NCBI RefSeq assembly: GCF_041468085.1
Contig: NZ_CP121015.1
Location: forward strand, 310,001-374,000
Length of the DNA: 64,000 nt
Source: Tistrella mobilis
GTDB lineage: Bacteria; Pseudomonadota; Alphaproteobacteria; Tistrellales; Tistrellaceae
Reading direction: 5' to 3'
Below are positions 6,523 through 14,858 of the stretch, in pieces. The notes beneath the pieces are model-generated. The model saw nothing but the letters and a program-made list of their open reading frames with translations. It did not search any database and was not told the DNA's origin. Position 1 is the first letter of the stretch, and each line of letters starts with the position of its first letter. A program made the translations under genes and the position numbers.

Positions 6523-7644
6523 TCAGACGTGATGTGACTGCCCGATCGGCGCTGCCCCCGCCGCCTCGCGGTGCATGACCAGCCGTCGGACCCGTCGGCC
6601 CACCGCCTCCAGCGCCAGAACCGGCAGCAGAAGCGGCAGCACGCGCCCGAAACGGCGATCGATCCAGGCGATCCGGTCATCCGGATACCGGCTGGTTGAT
6701 CGCCGGGCGGCGTGATTGCGCAGGATGCCGCGTGCCAGCCGGCTGCGGCCAACCGCCGGTTCCGCCGGCGCTCCCGTTTCGGCCAGGCGGGTCATCAGCC
6801 GGCCGATATCCGCCGGCACCGGCCCTTTCGGTACCTCGGCATACCACCAGCCCTTGTGATGCACGCCATGGCTGCGGCACCGTTCCAGATGTCGCGGATC
6901 GGTGCTCCGGTTTGTGGCCAGATCGGCATGGGCGAACCGGCGGAATTTCCAGGCCGGACGCGCCGCCGGATCGACATACGAGAAATGCCGGCCGGCGCCC
7001 GGAATGACCGGCGCCGCGTGCAACCCCCGGCGCAGGGCCTGCATCGATCGCGGCGGCAGGCCGCGGGCCGGATCGCCCAGAATATCCATCACCCGCACGA
7101 CCACGCCCGGCGCACAGAACCAGATCGGGTCCAGCGCCTCCCAGGGCCCCGGCTTCAGGCGTGGCAGTGCCGTGGCAAAGGGTAGTGCCGGATCGGCGCA
7201 GCAGGGCGACCGCGGCCCCAGGCGCAGCGGATGTTCGTAATGCCGGGTCATGCCCAGCCGCATCGGCCGCTCCAGCCCGTCGCGCTTCAGCCGGCGCAGC
7301 AGCTCCGGATCGGGAATCTCGTCCACATCCAGGATCAGGACCAGATCATCGGGGCGGGCGTCCTGAAGCGCGAACACCGCCGCATTGCGCTGGAAGGCCT
7401 CGCGATCCCAGCCCGAACTATCGGCCGGCCCAAGCCGGGGCAGGCTGATATGTCGGATGCGGGCGGCCAGATCCGGCCGCGACGCCCGCGCCTCTGCCCA
7501 GGCGAGCGGCTTGGGCGCGCCCTGCATGGTCTGCGCGCCCTCGACCAGAACATGCTGGTCGACCACGCCATCGAGTTCCGCGATGCGATGCGCCAGCATG
7601 ACGAATTCGCCGTCGAACAGGAAGCAGTCATAGATGCGGCGCAT
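6523..7644 (-). CDS. Glycosyltransferase, GT17-like
   Basis: 373-residue protein beginning MRRIYDCFLFDGEFVMLAHRI, the characteristic opening of glycosyltransferase family 17 (beta-1,4-N-acetylglucosaminyltransferase-like). It has L-I-L-D-V-D-E-I-P-D at about residue 100 as the D-x-D nucleotide-sugar/metal site. A conserved H-K-G-W-W-Y-A motif lies near residue 270, and the tail is basic and amphipathic. The start at 7644 is preceded by GAGGG eight bases upstream; a longer frame begins in noncoding sequence. Bacterial GT17 proteins usually act on cell-surface glycans. It points towards peptide locus 1 from the right and ends 46 bp from the duplicated segment, so it may be part of that locus or an unrelated surface gene. 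Confidence 0.82.
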   Translation of the reverse strand: MRRIYDCFLFDGEFVMLAHRIAELDGVVDQHVLVEGAQTMQGAPKPLAWAEARASRPDLAARIRHISLPRLGPADSSGWDREAFQRNAAVFALQDARPDDLVLILDVDEIPDPELLRRLKRDGLERPMRLGMTRHYEHPLRLGPRSPCCADPALPFATALPRLKPGPWEALDPIWFCAPGVVVRVMDILGDPARGLPPRSMQALRRGLHAAPVIPGAGRHFSYVDPAARPAWKFRRFAHADLATNRSTDPRHLERCRSHGVHHKGWWYAEVPKGPVPADIGRLMTRLAETGAPAEPAVGRSRLARGILRNHAARRSTSRYPDDRIAWIDRRFGRVLPLLLPVLALEAVGRRVRRLVMHREAAGAAPIGQSHHV

Positions 7645-7687
7645 GGGGCGATCCCTCGCAACACGGCGGGACCCTTGGAACACGACA

Positions 7688-7714
7688 GGGCCGGCCCGTC
7701 ATCCGGGCCGGCCC
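7688..7714 (-). terminator. GC-rich hairpin after the aromatic acid transporter
   Basis: GGGCCGGCCCG and CGGGCCGGCCC form a perfect 11-bp stem with a five-base loop. It lies 27 bp past the stop of the MFS transporter, between that gene and the glycosyltransferase start. No clear T-tract follows on either strand, so termination strength is uncertain. Confidence 0.55.
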
Positions 7715-7741
7715 ATTCTTATCCGATCATCCGGCGGCCGA

Positions 7742-9094
7742 TCAATGTGCCAGCGTCGGTGCCGCCGCCGGCGCGCCTGCACGGCCATGCCGGCGCAGTG
7801 CGAAGACCGCCGCCGAGGCGAGCAGGGCCGGCACCACGGCGGCCATCACCACCCATTCGGTGCTCCAGCCCGCGCCGATCAGCAGGCCGCCGGCCACCGG
7901 GCCGATGATCGATCCGATCCGGCCGACCCCCAGCGCCCAGCCGACACCGGTGGAGCGGATCGCGGTCGGGTAGACGCCGGCCGTCAGCGCGTTCATGCCG
8001 ATCTGCGCGCCGACCACGCCATAGCCCGCCAGGAAGGTGGCCGGCATCAGGATCCAGAGATCCGAAGCACCGAGTGCGACCAGCGCGATGAAGCCGGCCG
8101 AGGCGGCATAGGCCGAACCCAGAACCAGATGCGGGTTCAGCCGGTCGATCATCCGGCCGAGGGTGATGGCGCCGACCACGCCGCCGAAATTCAGGATCGC
8201 GGTCGACAGAATGGCGATCTGGAGCGGCAGACCGGCGCCGCGCAGCAGCGAAGGCAGCCAGTTGACCAGGAAATACATCACCAGCAGGTTCATGAAGAAG
8301 GCGACCCAGAGCAGAAGGGTCACCCGGGCGCGGCCGTCCTCGAACAGCTTGCGGACCGGGAAGCCCTTGGCCTTCGGCTCGTTCAGCACATAGCTCCGGG
8401 GGCCGCCGGCCGCGATCGCGGGGTCGAGCCGGCGCATGATCCGGTCGATCTTCTCGGCCGGCGCCCCGCGCGCGACCAGATAGCGCACCGATTCCGGCAG
8501 CATCGCAATCAGCACCAGCAGCACCACCAGCGGCGCGATGCCGCCCAGGATGAACACCGACTGCCAGCCGAAAGCCGCGATCATCGGCGCCGAGAGCACG
8601 CCGCCGATGGTGGAGCCAAGCGGAAAGCCGCAGAACATCACCGTCACCAGCGTGGCGCGCAGCCGTGCCGGGGCATATTCCGAGGTCAGTGCGATGATGT
8701 TGGGCATCGCCCCGCCCAGGCCCAGCCCGGTGAGGAAACGATAGAGCAGCAGCTCGTTCATCGTGCCGGCCCAGGCGGTGATCAGCGAGAACACGCCGAA
8801 AATCGCCATCGACACCAGGATCACGCTTTTGCGCCCGAAACGGTCGGCGGCGGGGCTGAGCACGAAGGCGCCGACGGTCAGCCCGGCGAGGCCCGCCCCG
8901 AAGATCGGGCCGAAACTCGCCATGTTCATCTGCCATGCGTCAGCGATCACCGGCGCGACATAGGCGATCGCCTGAGTGTCGAAGCCGTCAAGAAGTGCGA
9001 TCAGCGCACAAAGTGCCGTGATGGCGAATTGGAACCTGCCGAACCGCGCGCGTTCGATCACCGCGGTCACGTCTATGGTCTCTGGCCGGGCCAT
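7742..9094 (-). CDS. MFS aromatic acid:H+ symporter (AAHS family, gentisate/salicylate uptake)
   Basis: 450-residue, 12-helix transporter. The first helix contains A-L-L-D-G-F-D-T-Q-A-I-A-Y, the D-G-x-D motif of the AAHS branch (PcaK, BenK, GenK). The loop after helix 2 has S-P-A-A-D-R-F-G-R-K-S, and a second copy-like loop L-G-R-M-I-D-R appears after the central loop. The start MARPETIDV at 9094 is preferred to an ATG nine codons upstream because family members begin with a similar short N-terminus before helix 1. It is the last gene of the leftward salicylate/gentisate operon, so uptake of gentisate or salicylate is the likely role. Confidence 0.9.
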   Translation of the reverse strand: MARPETIDVTAVIERARFGRFQFAITALCALIALLDGFDTQAIAYVAPVIADAWQMNMASFGPIFGAGLAGLTVGAFVLSPAADRFGRKSVILVSMAIFGVFSLITAWAGTMNELLLYRFLTGLGLGGAMPNIIALTSEYAPARLRATLVTVMFCGFPLGSTIGGVLSAPMIAAFGWQSVFILGGIAPLVVLLVLIAMLPESVRYLVARGAPAEKIDRIMRRLDPAIAAGGPRSYVLNEPKAKGFPVRKLFEDGRARVTLLLWVAFFMNLLVMYFLVNWLPSLLRGAGLPLQIAILSTAILNFGGVVGAITLGRMIDRLNPHLVLGSAYAASAGFIALVALGASDLWILMPATFLAGYGVVGAQIGMNALTAGVYPTAIRSTGVGWALGVGRIGSIIGPVAGGLLIGAGWSTEWVVMAAVVPALLASAAVFALRRHGRAGAPAAAPTLAH

Positions 9095-9191
9095 AGCCCC
9101 CCTCCTCCCATGTCTACCCACGTCTCTGATTTTTCGGCCCGGTTCCGGGGCGCCCTGGCCGGCGCCCGTCCCGGGTCTTTGCCTGTCCGTC

Positions 9192-10250
9192 TCAGGCGTT
9201 TGCGACCGCCTCGCGGTAAAGGCCGAGCTTTTCCTGCGCGGCCCGGTCGGAATAGCCGAACAGCACCAGCCGGCTGTCGGCCCTGATCGTCAGTTCGCGC
9301 CAGGACGGCACGACCAGCAGGTCGCGTTCCGCCAGCGAGAACACCTCGTCGCCCACCTTCGCCTCGCCCCGACCTTCGACCACCACATAGACCGTGCCGT
9401 CGGAAGACCGCCGCGGCCGGGTCTCGAAACCGGCCGGCAGCAGCCGGACATGGGCGGCGATGGTCGGCATCACCGGCCCGCCGGTGGCCGGATTCAGGAA
9501 TTCGAGCGCATGGCCCAGCACCGGATCCGGCGCCTCGGCCGCCGCCAGATCGGCAAGCGCCGCCGACCAGTCGGCATGGGGGTAGTGGAACAACGGCTGC
9601 GCCGCCGGCCGGCGATCGGCGCTGCTGCCGCGCAGCGGCCGCAGATTGCGGCCATAGCGGCGCGTGCTGTCGCCCGGCGCCACGGTCTCGGGGTGTTCCG
9701 CGGCCTCCAGCCGTTCGGCGAAGCTGGCATCGAAATGGCGCACGGTCGGGATGTCGAGCCCGTCGAGCCAGATCATCGGCTGACCGGAATGATTGCCGTG
9801 ATCATGCCACTGCCAGTTCGGCGTCAGCACCAGATCGAAGGGCCGCATCACCGCCTTTTCGCCGTCGACCGCGGTATAGGCGCCGTCGCCTTCCATCACG
9901 AAGCGCAGCGCCGACTGGCTGTGGCGATGACAGGGCGCCACCTCGCCCGGCAGGATCAGCTGCAACCCGGCATAGAGGCTGGGCGTGATGCCGGAAGAGC
10001 CGGGCAGGCCAGGGTTTTCCAGGATCAGCACCCGGCGTTCGGCCTGTTCGGCGCTGATCAGATCACCCGCCCGCAGCAGATGGTCGCGGGCCGAGGCATA
10101 GTCCCATTTCCAGGCCTGCGCCGGCGAGCGCGGCGTGGGTGTCACCAGCGCCGAGAGCACCTCCCACAAGGGATACAGGCTCTTCGGCCGCATCTCCTCG
10201 TAGAGCCGTTCCAGCTGGGCGCGGGCGTCATTGGGCAGGGGTGCGGACAT
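9192..10250 (-). CDS. Gentisate 1,2-dioxygenase
   Basis: 352-residue bicupin dioxygenase that opens the gentisate ring to maleylpyruvate using Fe(II) and O2. The N-terminal cupin shows P-C-H-R-H-S-Q-S-A-L-R-F, giving the iron-binding histidines at about residues 110-112, followed by E-G-D-G-A-Y-T. A third histidine lies in W-H-D-H-G-N-H. The C-terminal cupin (residues ~225-345) lacks the metal ligands, as is normal for the family. Length and start agree with known enzymes (NagI/GtdA/SdgD). It lies between the transporter gene and the ferredoxin of the ring hydroxylase, four bases from the latter, so it is co-transcribed with the enzyme that makes its substrate. Confidence 0.95.
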   Translation of the reverse strand: MSAPLPNDARAQLERLYEEMRPKSLYPLWEVLSALVTPTPRSPAQAWKWDYASARDHLLRAGDLISAEQAERRVLILENPGLPGSSGITPSLYAGLQLILPGEVAPCHRHSQSALRFVMEGDGAYTAVDGEKAVMRPFDLVLTPNWQWHDHGNHSGQPMIWLDGLDIPTVRHFDASFAERLEAAEHPETVAPGDSTRRYGRNLRPLRGSSADRRPAAQPLFHYPHADWSAALADLAAAEAPDPVLGHALEFLNPATGGPVMPTIAAHVRLLPAGFETRPRRSSDGTVYVVVEGRGEAKVGDEVFSLAERDLLVVPSWRELTIRADSRLVLFGYSDRAAQEKLGLYREAVANA

Positions 10251-10254
10251 CGGA

Positions 10255-10569
10255 TCAGCCCTCGTCGACCATCACATGGAGCACGCCGTCTTCGACCCGC
10301 ACCGGATAGGTGCGCACCGGTTCCGTACAGGGGGCGCCACACGGCGCGCCCGTGCGCACATCGAACAATCCCTGATGCAGCGGACATTCGATCAGATGTC
10401 CGTCCAGATAGCCGTCGGACAGGAAAGCGCGGCCATGGGTGCAGAGATCGTCGGTGGCGAAAAACGCGCCCTCCACCTCGTAAAAGGCGATGCGGCGACC
10501 GGCCGCTTCGGCGCAGGCCACGCCTTCATCGGCGAGGCGCGCGGTCTCGATGGTCTTGATCCAGCTCAT
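10255..10569 (-). CDS. nagAb: Rieske [2Fe-2S] ferredoxin of salicylate 5-hydroxylase
   Basis: 104-residue ferredoxin with the Rieske cluster motifs C-T-H-G and C-P-L-H-Q-G about 17 residues apart. This gives the two Cys and two His ligands. It is of the type that carries electrons from a flavin reductase to a ring-hydroxylating oxygenase. MSWIK at 10569 is the natural start for a protein of this size; the longer frame begins in the repeat-bearing gap. It lies 216 bp downstream of the oxygenase small subunit and four bases upstream of gentisate dioxygenase. Confidence 0.92.
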   Translation of the reverse strand: MSWIKTIETARLADEGVACAEAAGRRIAFYEVEGAFFATDDLCTHGRAFLSDGYLDGHLIECPLHQGLFDVRTGAPCGAPCTEPVRTYPVRVEDGVLHVMVDEG

Positions 10570-10672
10570 TCTGGCTCGTCCTTGTCTGCAGGCGTGGCGG
10601 GCGAGGGAGGGCCTTGGGGTACACGGCCGACGATGTCCGGCATAAGGCTGCAAGCCCTTGCCACAACAGCTA

Positions 10673-10706
10673 TACCGTCATCCCGGCCTTCGCCGGGATG
10701 ACGGTA
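10673..10706. repeat. REP-like palindrome
   Basis: TACCGTCATCCCGGC and GCCGGGATGACGGTA form perfect 15-bp arms around CTTC, in the 216-bp gap between two genes of the hydroxylase operon. The CCGTCATCCCGGC-type hairpin is widespread as an intergenic repeat in many proteobacteria. In this position it could stabilise or attenuate the transcript between the oxygenase genes and the ferredoxin. No second copy was noticed in this window. Confidence 0.85.
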
Positions 10707-10785
10707 GAATTGTTGTACAGAAATGAGCAACGACAGCCCCGGACATCGCACTCCGGCATCATTAGCGCCTCGATTACCCCTTCCC

Positions 10786-11280
10786 TTACGCCGGATAAAT
10801 CAGGCTGTTCGGGATCATCTCGCTGTCGATCACCACGATCCGCTCGGCGAAGTACAGCCGGCCGTCCTGGTCGACGATCCGGTCGTGGCAGACCGCCGAA
10901 AGCACGATTTCCGACTGCCTGTCGATCAGCGTCTGCACGATCAGCAGATTGTGGCGGGTGCGGATGCCGTCTGCCGTGGCGCTGATCCTGAGCGGCCCCG
11001 GAAAGCGCCGGTAATAGCGCGGCGCATACATCTGGGTGGTGGTCAGCCCGGTCACGCGGTCCTGAAGCATGCCGCGGCTTTCGGCCTGCATGGTCGACAG
11101 CGTATAGCCCCGCTCGAAATTTTCCCGCGGGATCACCCGGTAGAGGCAGTCGGGCAGGAAGAAATCCGGCCAATCCGCCAGCCGCACATCGTCCAGCGTG
11201 TCGTAATAGGCGTCGTAGAGGTCGCGGACCCGCCCGCGCAGGGCGGTATCGGTCTCAGCGGTTCTGATCATCGTGGTCAC
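10786..11280 (-). CDS. nagH: Salicylate 5-hydroxylase, small (beta) oxygenase subunit
   Basis: 164-residue beta subunit of a ring-hydroxylating oxygenase (SnoaL-like fold). It carries L-Y-D-A-Y-Y-D-T-L-D near the N-terminus, the block D-W-P-D-F-F-L-P-D-C-L-Y-R-V-I-P, and N-L-L-I-V in the barrel. The last part, L-Y-F-A-E-R-I-V-V-I-D-S-E, matches the conserved end of NagH-type subunits. Its start overlaps the end of the large subunit by four bases (ATGA), so the two are made in a fixed ratio. Structural support for the alpha subunit is the known role of this family. Confidence 0.92.
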   Translation of the reverse strand: MTTMIRTAETDTALRGRVRDLYDAYYDTLDDVRLADWPDFFLPDCLYRVIPRENFERGYTLSTMQAESRGMLQDRVTGLTTTQMYAPRYYRRFPGPLRISATADGIRTRHNLLIVQTLIDRQSEIVLSAVCHDRIVDQDGRLYFAERIVVIDSEMIPNSLIYPA

Positions 11281-12521
11281 AGCCCCATCACCTCCCGCCA
11301 GTAGCGGTACATCGACCGGATCGCGGTTTCAGTGACCATGTAGTCGGTGGGGGCGATCTCGCGGCCGCCCATCATCACCAGCGCCTCTTCCATGTCGGAG
11401 GGAGAGAACCCCTGCTGGCTCATCTCGATGATCTCGCCGTCATCGGCCGAGACGAAACCGGCCGGGCCGAAAAGATTGGCCTGGCGGGTCCGGCGCAGCT
11501 TCATTTCGGGCGTGTCGTCGGCATAGCACCAGTGGGTCCAGTGGAAATCGAACCCGGCCGGGCCCTTGGGCACGATCTGGCGCGAGGTCAGGGAATTGAC
11601 CTGCTGCTGCAGGATGACGCTGGGGAAGACGGTGATCATGCCCACCGTGTCCTCGCCCGGGAATTCCTTCACGACATCCAGGATGCGCGGATCGGCCAGC
11701 TTCAGATCGCCCTGGAAATTGCGCAGATCCGCGGTGACGTCGTTCACCTCCTGCTCACCCTTGCGGCTGATCAGGATGCCGTGGCGGCCGGTCTCGTCGA
11801 TATCGACCGCGGATTTCTGGTCGGCGCGGAACAGGCCGAAGGTCACGAAGAACACATGCAGCAGGCCCGCATGATACGGGTCCTTGATGTTCTCCATCAT
11901 CAGCTTCCAGTTCGCCGGAATATGCTGGCGGTTATAGCCCAGCACCTCCAGCTTGCGGCCGTCATAGACCCGGGTGTAGTGGGCCCAGAACTTCTCGCCC
12001 AGATACGCCCGGAAGGGCGGCGTTTCGTCAGAGAAGGTGGCCCAGACCACGCCGTTCACCACCTCGACCCTCAGCCGGTTCAGGCCGTGATTGCCGGGGT
12101 CGAAATCGCGCGGCATGCCGCCCTGGCGCTTCACCCCGCGGCGGAAGGGAACGCCCACCAGGTTGCCCTTCAGATCATAGGCCCATTGGTGATAGGGGCA
12201 GAGCAGATCCTTTGTGTGGCCCTGGCGCGCCTGGCAGAACTTCACGCCGCGATGCGCACAGCGGTTCTCCACCACGCTGATCTCGTCTTCGGCCGACCGC
12301 ACCACGATCACCGGGCGTTCGCCCAGCGTGGTGGTCTTGAAGTCGCCGACATTGGGGATCTCGCACTCCAGCGCGCAATAGAGCCAGTGCGGCCCGTACC
12401 AGATGCGCTGAAGTTCCCGCTGATAGACGTCCTGATCGGTATAGACCCAGTAGGGCACCTTGCCGGCATCGCCGGTTTCCCACACACGGCCATTCCGGGC
12501 GCAAGCGCTGGTCTCAGCCAT
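11277..12521 (-). CDS. nagG: Salicylate 5-hydroxylase, large (alpha) oxygenase subunit
   Basis: 414-residue Rieske non-heme iron oxygenase. The Rieske motif C-A-H-R-G...C-P-Y-H-Q-W lies at about residues 84-107. The mononuclear iron site follows the D-P-Y-H-A-G-L-L-H pattern (D-x2-H-x4-H) near residue 205. Similarity to NagG-type salicylate 5-hydroxylase is inferred from the operon: small subunit, ferredoxin, gentisate dioxygenase and divergent reductase. The start at 12521 is preceded by GGGAGGCGGGA; an ATG 18 codons upstream lies within the operator region. Activity on related benzoates such as 3-hydroxybenzoate or anthranilate cannot be excluded from sequence alone. Confidence 0.92.
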   Translation of the reverse strand: MAETSACARNGRVWETGDAGKVPYWVYTDQDVYQRELQRIWYGPHWLYCALECEIPNVGDFKTTTLGERPVIVVRSAEDEISVVENRCAHRGVKFCQARQGHTKDLLCPYHQWAYDLKGNLVGVPFRRGVKRQGGMPRDFDPGNHGLNRLRVEVVNGVVWATFSDETPPFRAYLGEKFWAHYTRVYDGRKLEVLGYNRQHIPANWKLMMENIKDPYHAGLLHVFFVTFGLFRADQKSAVDIDETGRHGILISRKGEQEVNDVTADLRNFQGDLKLADPRILDVVKEFPGEDTVGMITVFPSVILQQQVNSLTSRQIVPKGPAGFDFHWTHWCYADDTPEMKLRRTRQANLFGPAGFVSADDGEIIEMSQQGFSPSDMEEALVMMGGREIAPTDYMVTETAIRSMYRYWREVMGL

Positions 12522-12569
12522 TCCCGCCTCCCTGGGCGGCCCCTTCGCGTCCGGGTGCCGCCTGTTGTA

Positions 12570-12603
12570 TTGCATATCGTGTGAGCCTTAGTATGATATG
12601 CAA
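12570..12603. promoter_or_regulatory. Operator-like inverted repeat in the divergent hydroxylase/reductase promoter
   Basis: TTGCATATC and GATATGCAA form perfect 9-bp arms separated by 16 bp. They are centred in the 173-bp gap between the leftward oxygenase operon and the rightward ferredoxin reductase gene. The position suits a regulator acting on both promoters. The adjacent IclR-family gene is the obvious candidate, though assignment is inference. Confidence 0.65.
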
Positions 12604-12694
12604 CAACGCGACGTCAAGACGGTTCGTCGGAAATGGAATGCCGGCCATGCCGGATCGTCATGAACCGGCACCGTCCTTCAGGGAGTTGAATGGA

Positions 12695-13942
12695 ATGAGC
12701 GGAGGCGTGGTCATCATCGGTGCCGGCCAGGCCGGCGGCCGGGCGGCACTGACGCTCAGGGAAAAGGGCTATGCCGGGCCGGTAACCCTGATCGGCGACG
12801 AACCGGTCCCGCCTTACGAGCGCCCGCCCCTGTCCAAGGACATGCTGCTCGACCCGGCGACCAGCCCGACCTGGCTGGTGCCCGAGGACGCCTGGGCCGC
12901 CGGGGATATCCGGCTGATCACCGGCCGCGCCGCGGCCGCCGTCGACCGCGCGGCCCGCCGTGTCCGCCTCGATGACGGCACGGTGCTGGATTACGACCAT
13001 CTGATCTTCGCAACCGGCAGCCGGCCACGCCGCCTGCCGTTTCAGGTCTCGCGCCTGGCGGAACTGCGCCGGCTGGAGGATGTCGAGGCGCTGTCGGTGC
13101 GCGCGGTCGATGCCCGGTCGGTTCTGGTGATCGGCGGCGGGGTGATCGGGCTCGAAGTCGCGGCGACGCTGGTGCAGAAAGGGCTGGGCGTCACCGTGAT
13201 CGAAATCGGCTCACGCCTGCTGGGCCGCAACTTCCCGGCGCCGGTGGCGGCCGCCCTGGCCGAACGTCACGCAGCCGAAGGCGTCATCCTGCTCACCGGC
13301 GTGCGGATCCGCGATCTGAGCGACACGGCAGACGGCGTCAGTGCCGTGCTGTCGGACGGCCGGGTGATCACCGCCGATTTCGCCGTCGCCGGCATCGGCG
13401 TGGTGCCCGAAACCGGCCTCGCCCAGGCGGCGGGGCTGGTGATCGACGACGGCATCGTGGTCGATCACGACATGCGCACCGCCGATCCCGCCGTCTTCGC
13501 CATCGGCGACGTCGCCGCCTGGCCCGGGCCGGATGGCCGGCCGCTGCGGTGCGAAACCTGGCAGAATGCCAACATCACGGCTGAACGCGCGGTGGCGGCG
13601 ATTCTGGGCAACCCCCTGCCCGCGCCCGAGACGCCGTGGTTTTGGACCGATCAGTACAATCTGAACGTCCAGCTTGCCGGCGTCACCGGGCCGGAGGCCG
13701 ATGGCGCGCGGATCGTCAGCCAGGCCGCCGGCGCCGGCCGGCTGTTTCTGGTGCTGGACGGCGACCGGCTGATCGGGGCGGCAGGCATCAATGCCGGCCG
13801 CGACATGGCCGCCTGCCGGCGGCTGATCACCGCCGGGGCCCGGCTGCCGGCCGGGATGATCGCAGCCGGAAGCTTCGATGCGAAGGCGGCGCGCGACCTG
13901 CTCAGGCCGGCTGCGGCCAGCGCCCGCCCAGCCTATGCGTAA
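12695..13942 (+). CDS. nagAa: Ferredoxin-NAD(P)+ reductase of the salicylate 5-hydroxylase
   Basis: 415-residue FAD-dependent reductase. The FAD-binding G-A-G-Q-A-G-G is at the N-terminus, then Y-E-R-P-P-L-S-K, the F-A-T-G-S segment, a second dinucleotide fold G-G-G-V-I-G-L-E, and the FAD-binding A-I-G-D-V-A. The C-terminal interface domain has W-F-W-T-D-Q-Y, typical of oxygenase-coupled reductases. ATG at 12695 has GGGAG upstream; earlier ATGs lie before the conserved MSGGVVIIGAGQ opening. It supplies electrons from NAD(P)H to the Rieske ferredoxin. It is transcribed away from the oxygenase operon from the shared control region, and its 3' end overlaps the IclR gene convergently by 41 bp. 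Confidence 0.92.
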   Translation: MSGGVVIIGAGQAGGRAALTLREKGYAGPVTLIGDEPVPPYERPPLSKDMLLDPATSPTWLVPEDAWAAGDIRLITGRAAAAVDRAARRVRLDDGTVLDYDHLIFATGSRPRRLPFQVSRLAELRRLEDVEALSVRAVDARSVLVIGGGVIGLEVAATLVQKGLGVTVIEIGSRLLGRNFPAPVAAALAERHAAEGVILLTGVRIRDLSDTADGVSAVLSDGRVITADFAVAGIGVVPETGLAQAAGLVIDDGIVVDHDMRTADPAVFAIGDVAAWPGPDGRPLRCETWQNANITAERAVAAILGNPLPAPETPWFWTDQYNLNVQLAGVTGPEADGARIVSQAAGAGRLFLVLDGDRLIGAAGINAGRDMAACRRLITAGARLPAGMIAAGSFDAKAARDLLRPAAASARPAYA

Positions 13943-14741
13943 CCTCGCGCGCGGTGGCAATCAGCATCTCGCGGGCGGCGGCATCGCCGTCGCGGCCGAA
14001 ACCGGGCGAGGCGATGATCGACAGGGCCAGCACCAGCTGGCCCTGAAGATTGAACACCGGCGCCGCAAAGGCACGCAGCCCCGGCGCGGTGGTGCCGTCC
14101 ACCGCGGCCGACATCTCGCGCCGGATCCGGGCGCGCATCGCATCGATATCGACCGGGCCTTCGGAACGATCCTGCGCCAGTTCGCGCTGCAACAGGTCCG
14201 ATACGAAGCCCTCGTTCAGGAAGGCGAGAAAGATCCGGCCGGTGGCCGACCAGGTCAGCGACAGATGCGAGCCGATGGTGAGCATGGTGTAGACCGGCGG
14301 ATTGCCGGGATACCAGCGGATGATGGTGGGGCCGGTTTCGGCCCAGACCGCGATCAGCACGGTGCGGCCGCTGGCGGCGACCAGCTCCTGCGCGGCCCGG
14401 CTCGCCTCTTCGAACATGTCGAGCCGGCCCATGGCGGCAAGGCCGAGGCGGAGCGCACCGGTATGCAGATCATACAGCGCCGTCGCCGGGTCCTGGCGCA
14501 GGAAGCCGGTGTTCACGAAGCTCGCCAGATAGCGATGCGCCTGGCTGACCGACTGGCCGCTGGCGCGGGCGATATCGGTCAGCGAGCTGGGCCGGCCCAG
14601 CCGGACCAGGGCATCGAGCACGCCGATGCCGATCTCCACCGACTGGATGCCCTTGCGCCGCGTCTCGCTGCCGGCGCCGCGCCGGCCGCCCGCCTTCACG
14701 CTCCCCTCCGGCTTCGCGCCCCCCTCGTGCTTCGCCTCCAT
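13902..14741 (-). CDS. IclR-family transcriptional regulator of the salicylate/gentisate cluster
   Basis: 279-residue IclR regulator. After a Gly/Lys-rich unstructured N-terminus there is a winged helix (about residues 30-90) with S-L-T-D-I-A-R-A-S-G-Q-S-V-S-Q-A-H-R-Y-L. It is followed by the IclR effector domain with G-P-T-I-I-R-W-Y and a C-terminal L-V-L-A-L-S-I-I. The start at 14741 has AGGAG upstream; a much longer open frame extends through the divergent isomerase gene and is a coding shadow. It is divergent from the maleylpyruvate isomerase gene and convergent with the reductase, so it sits between the two halves of the pathway. The likely effector is salicylate or gentisate. Confidence 0.9.
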   Translation of the reverse strand: MEAKHEGGAKPEGSVKAGGRRGAGSETRRKGIQSVEIGIGVLDALVRLGRPSSLTDIARASGQSVSQAHRYLASFVNTGFLRQDPATALYDLHTGALRLGLAAMGRLDMFEEASRAAQELVAASGRTVLIAVWAETGPTIIRWYPGNPPVYTMLTIGSHLSLTWSATGRIFLAFLNEGFVSDLLQRELAQDRSEGPVDIDAMRARIRREMSAAVDGTTAPGLRAFAAPVFNLQGQLVLALSIIASPGFGRDGDAAAREMLIATAREVTHRLGGRWPQPA

Positions 14742-14858
14742 CGCCCGCCCGTTCTCCTGCTGACGGCTGCCGCCTGATGCAGCGCACCATAGCCCCCGTG
14801 CCCCTGCCCGGCAACGGGGCCCGACACACTGAGATCCGATGACATCCCGAGGTGCATC

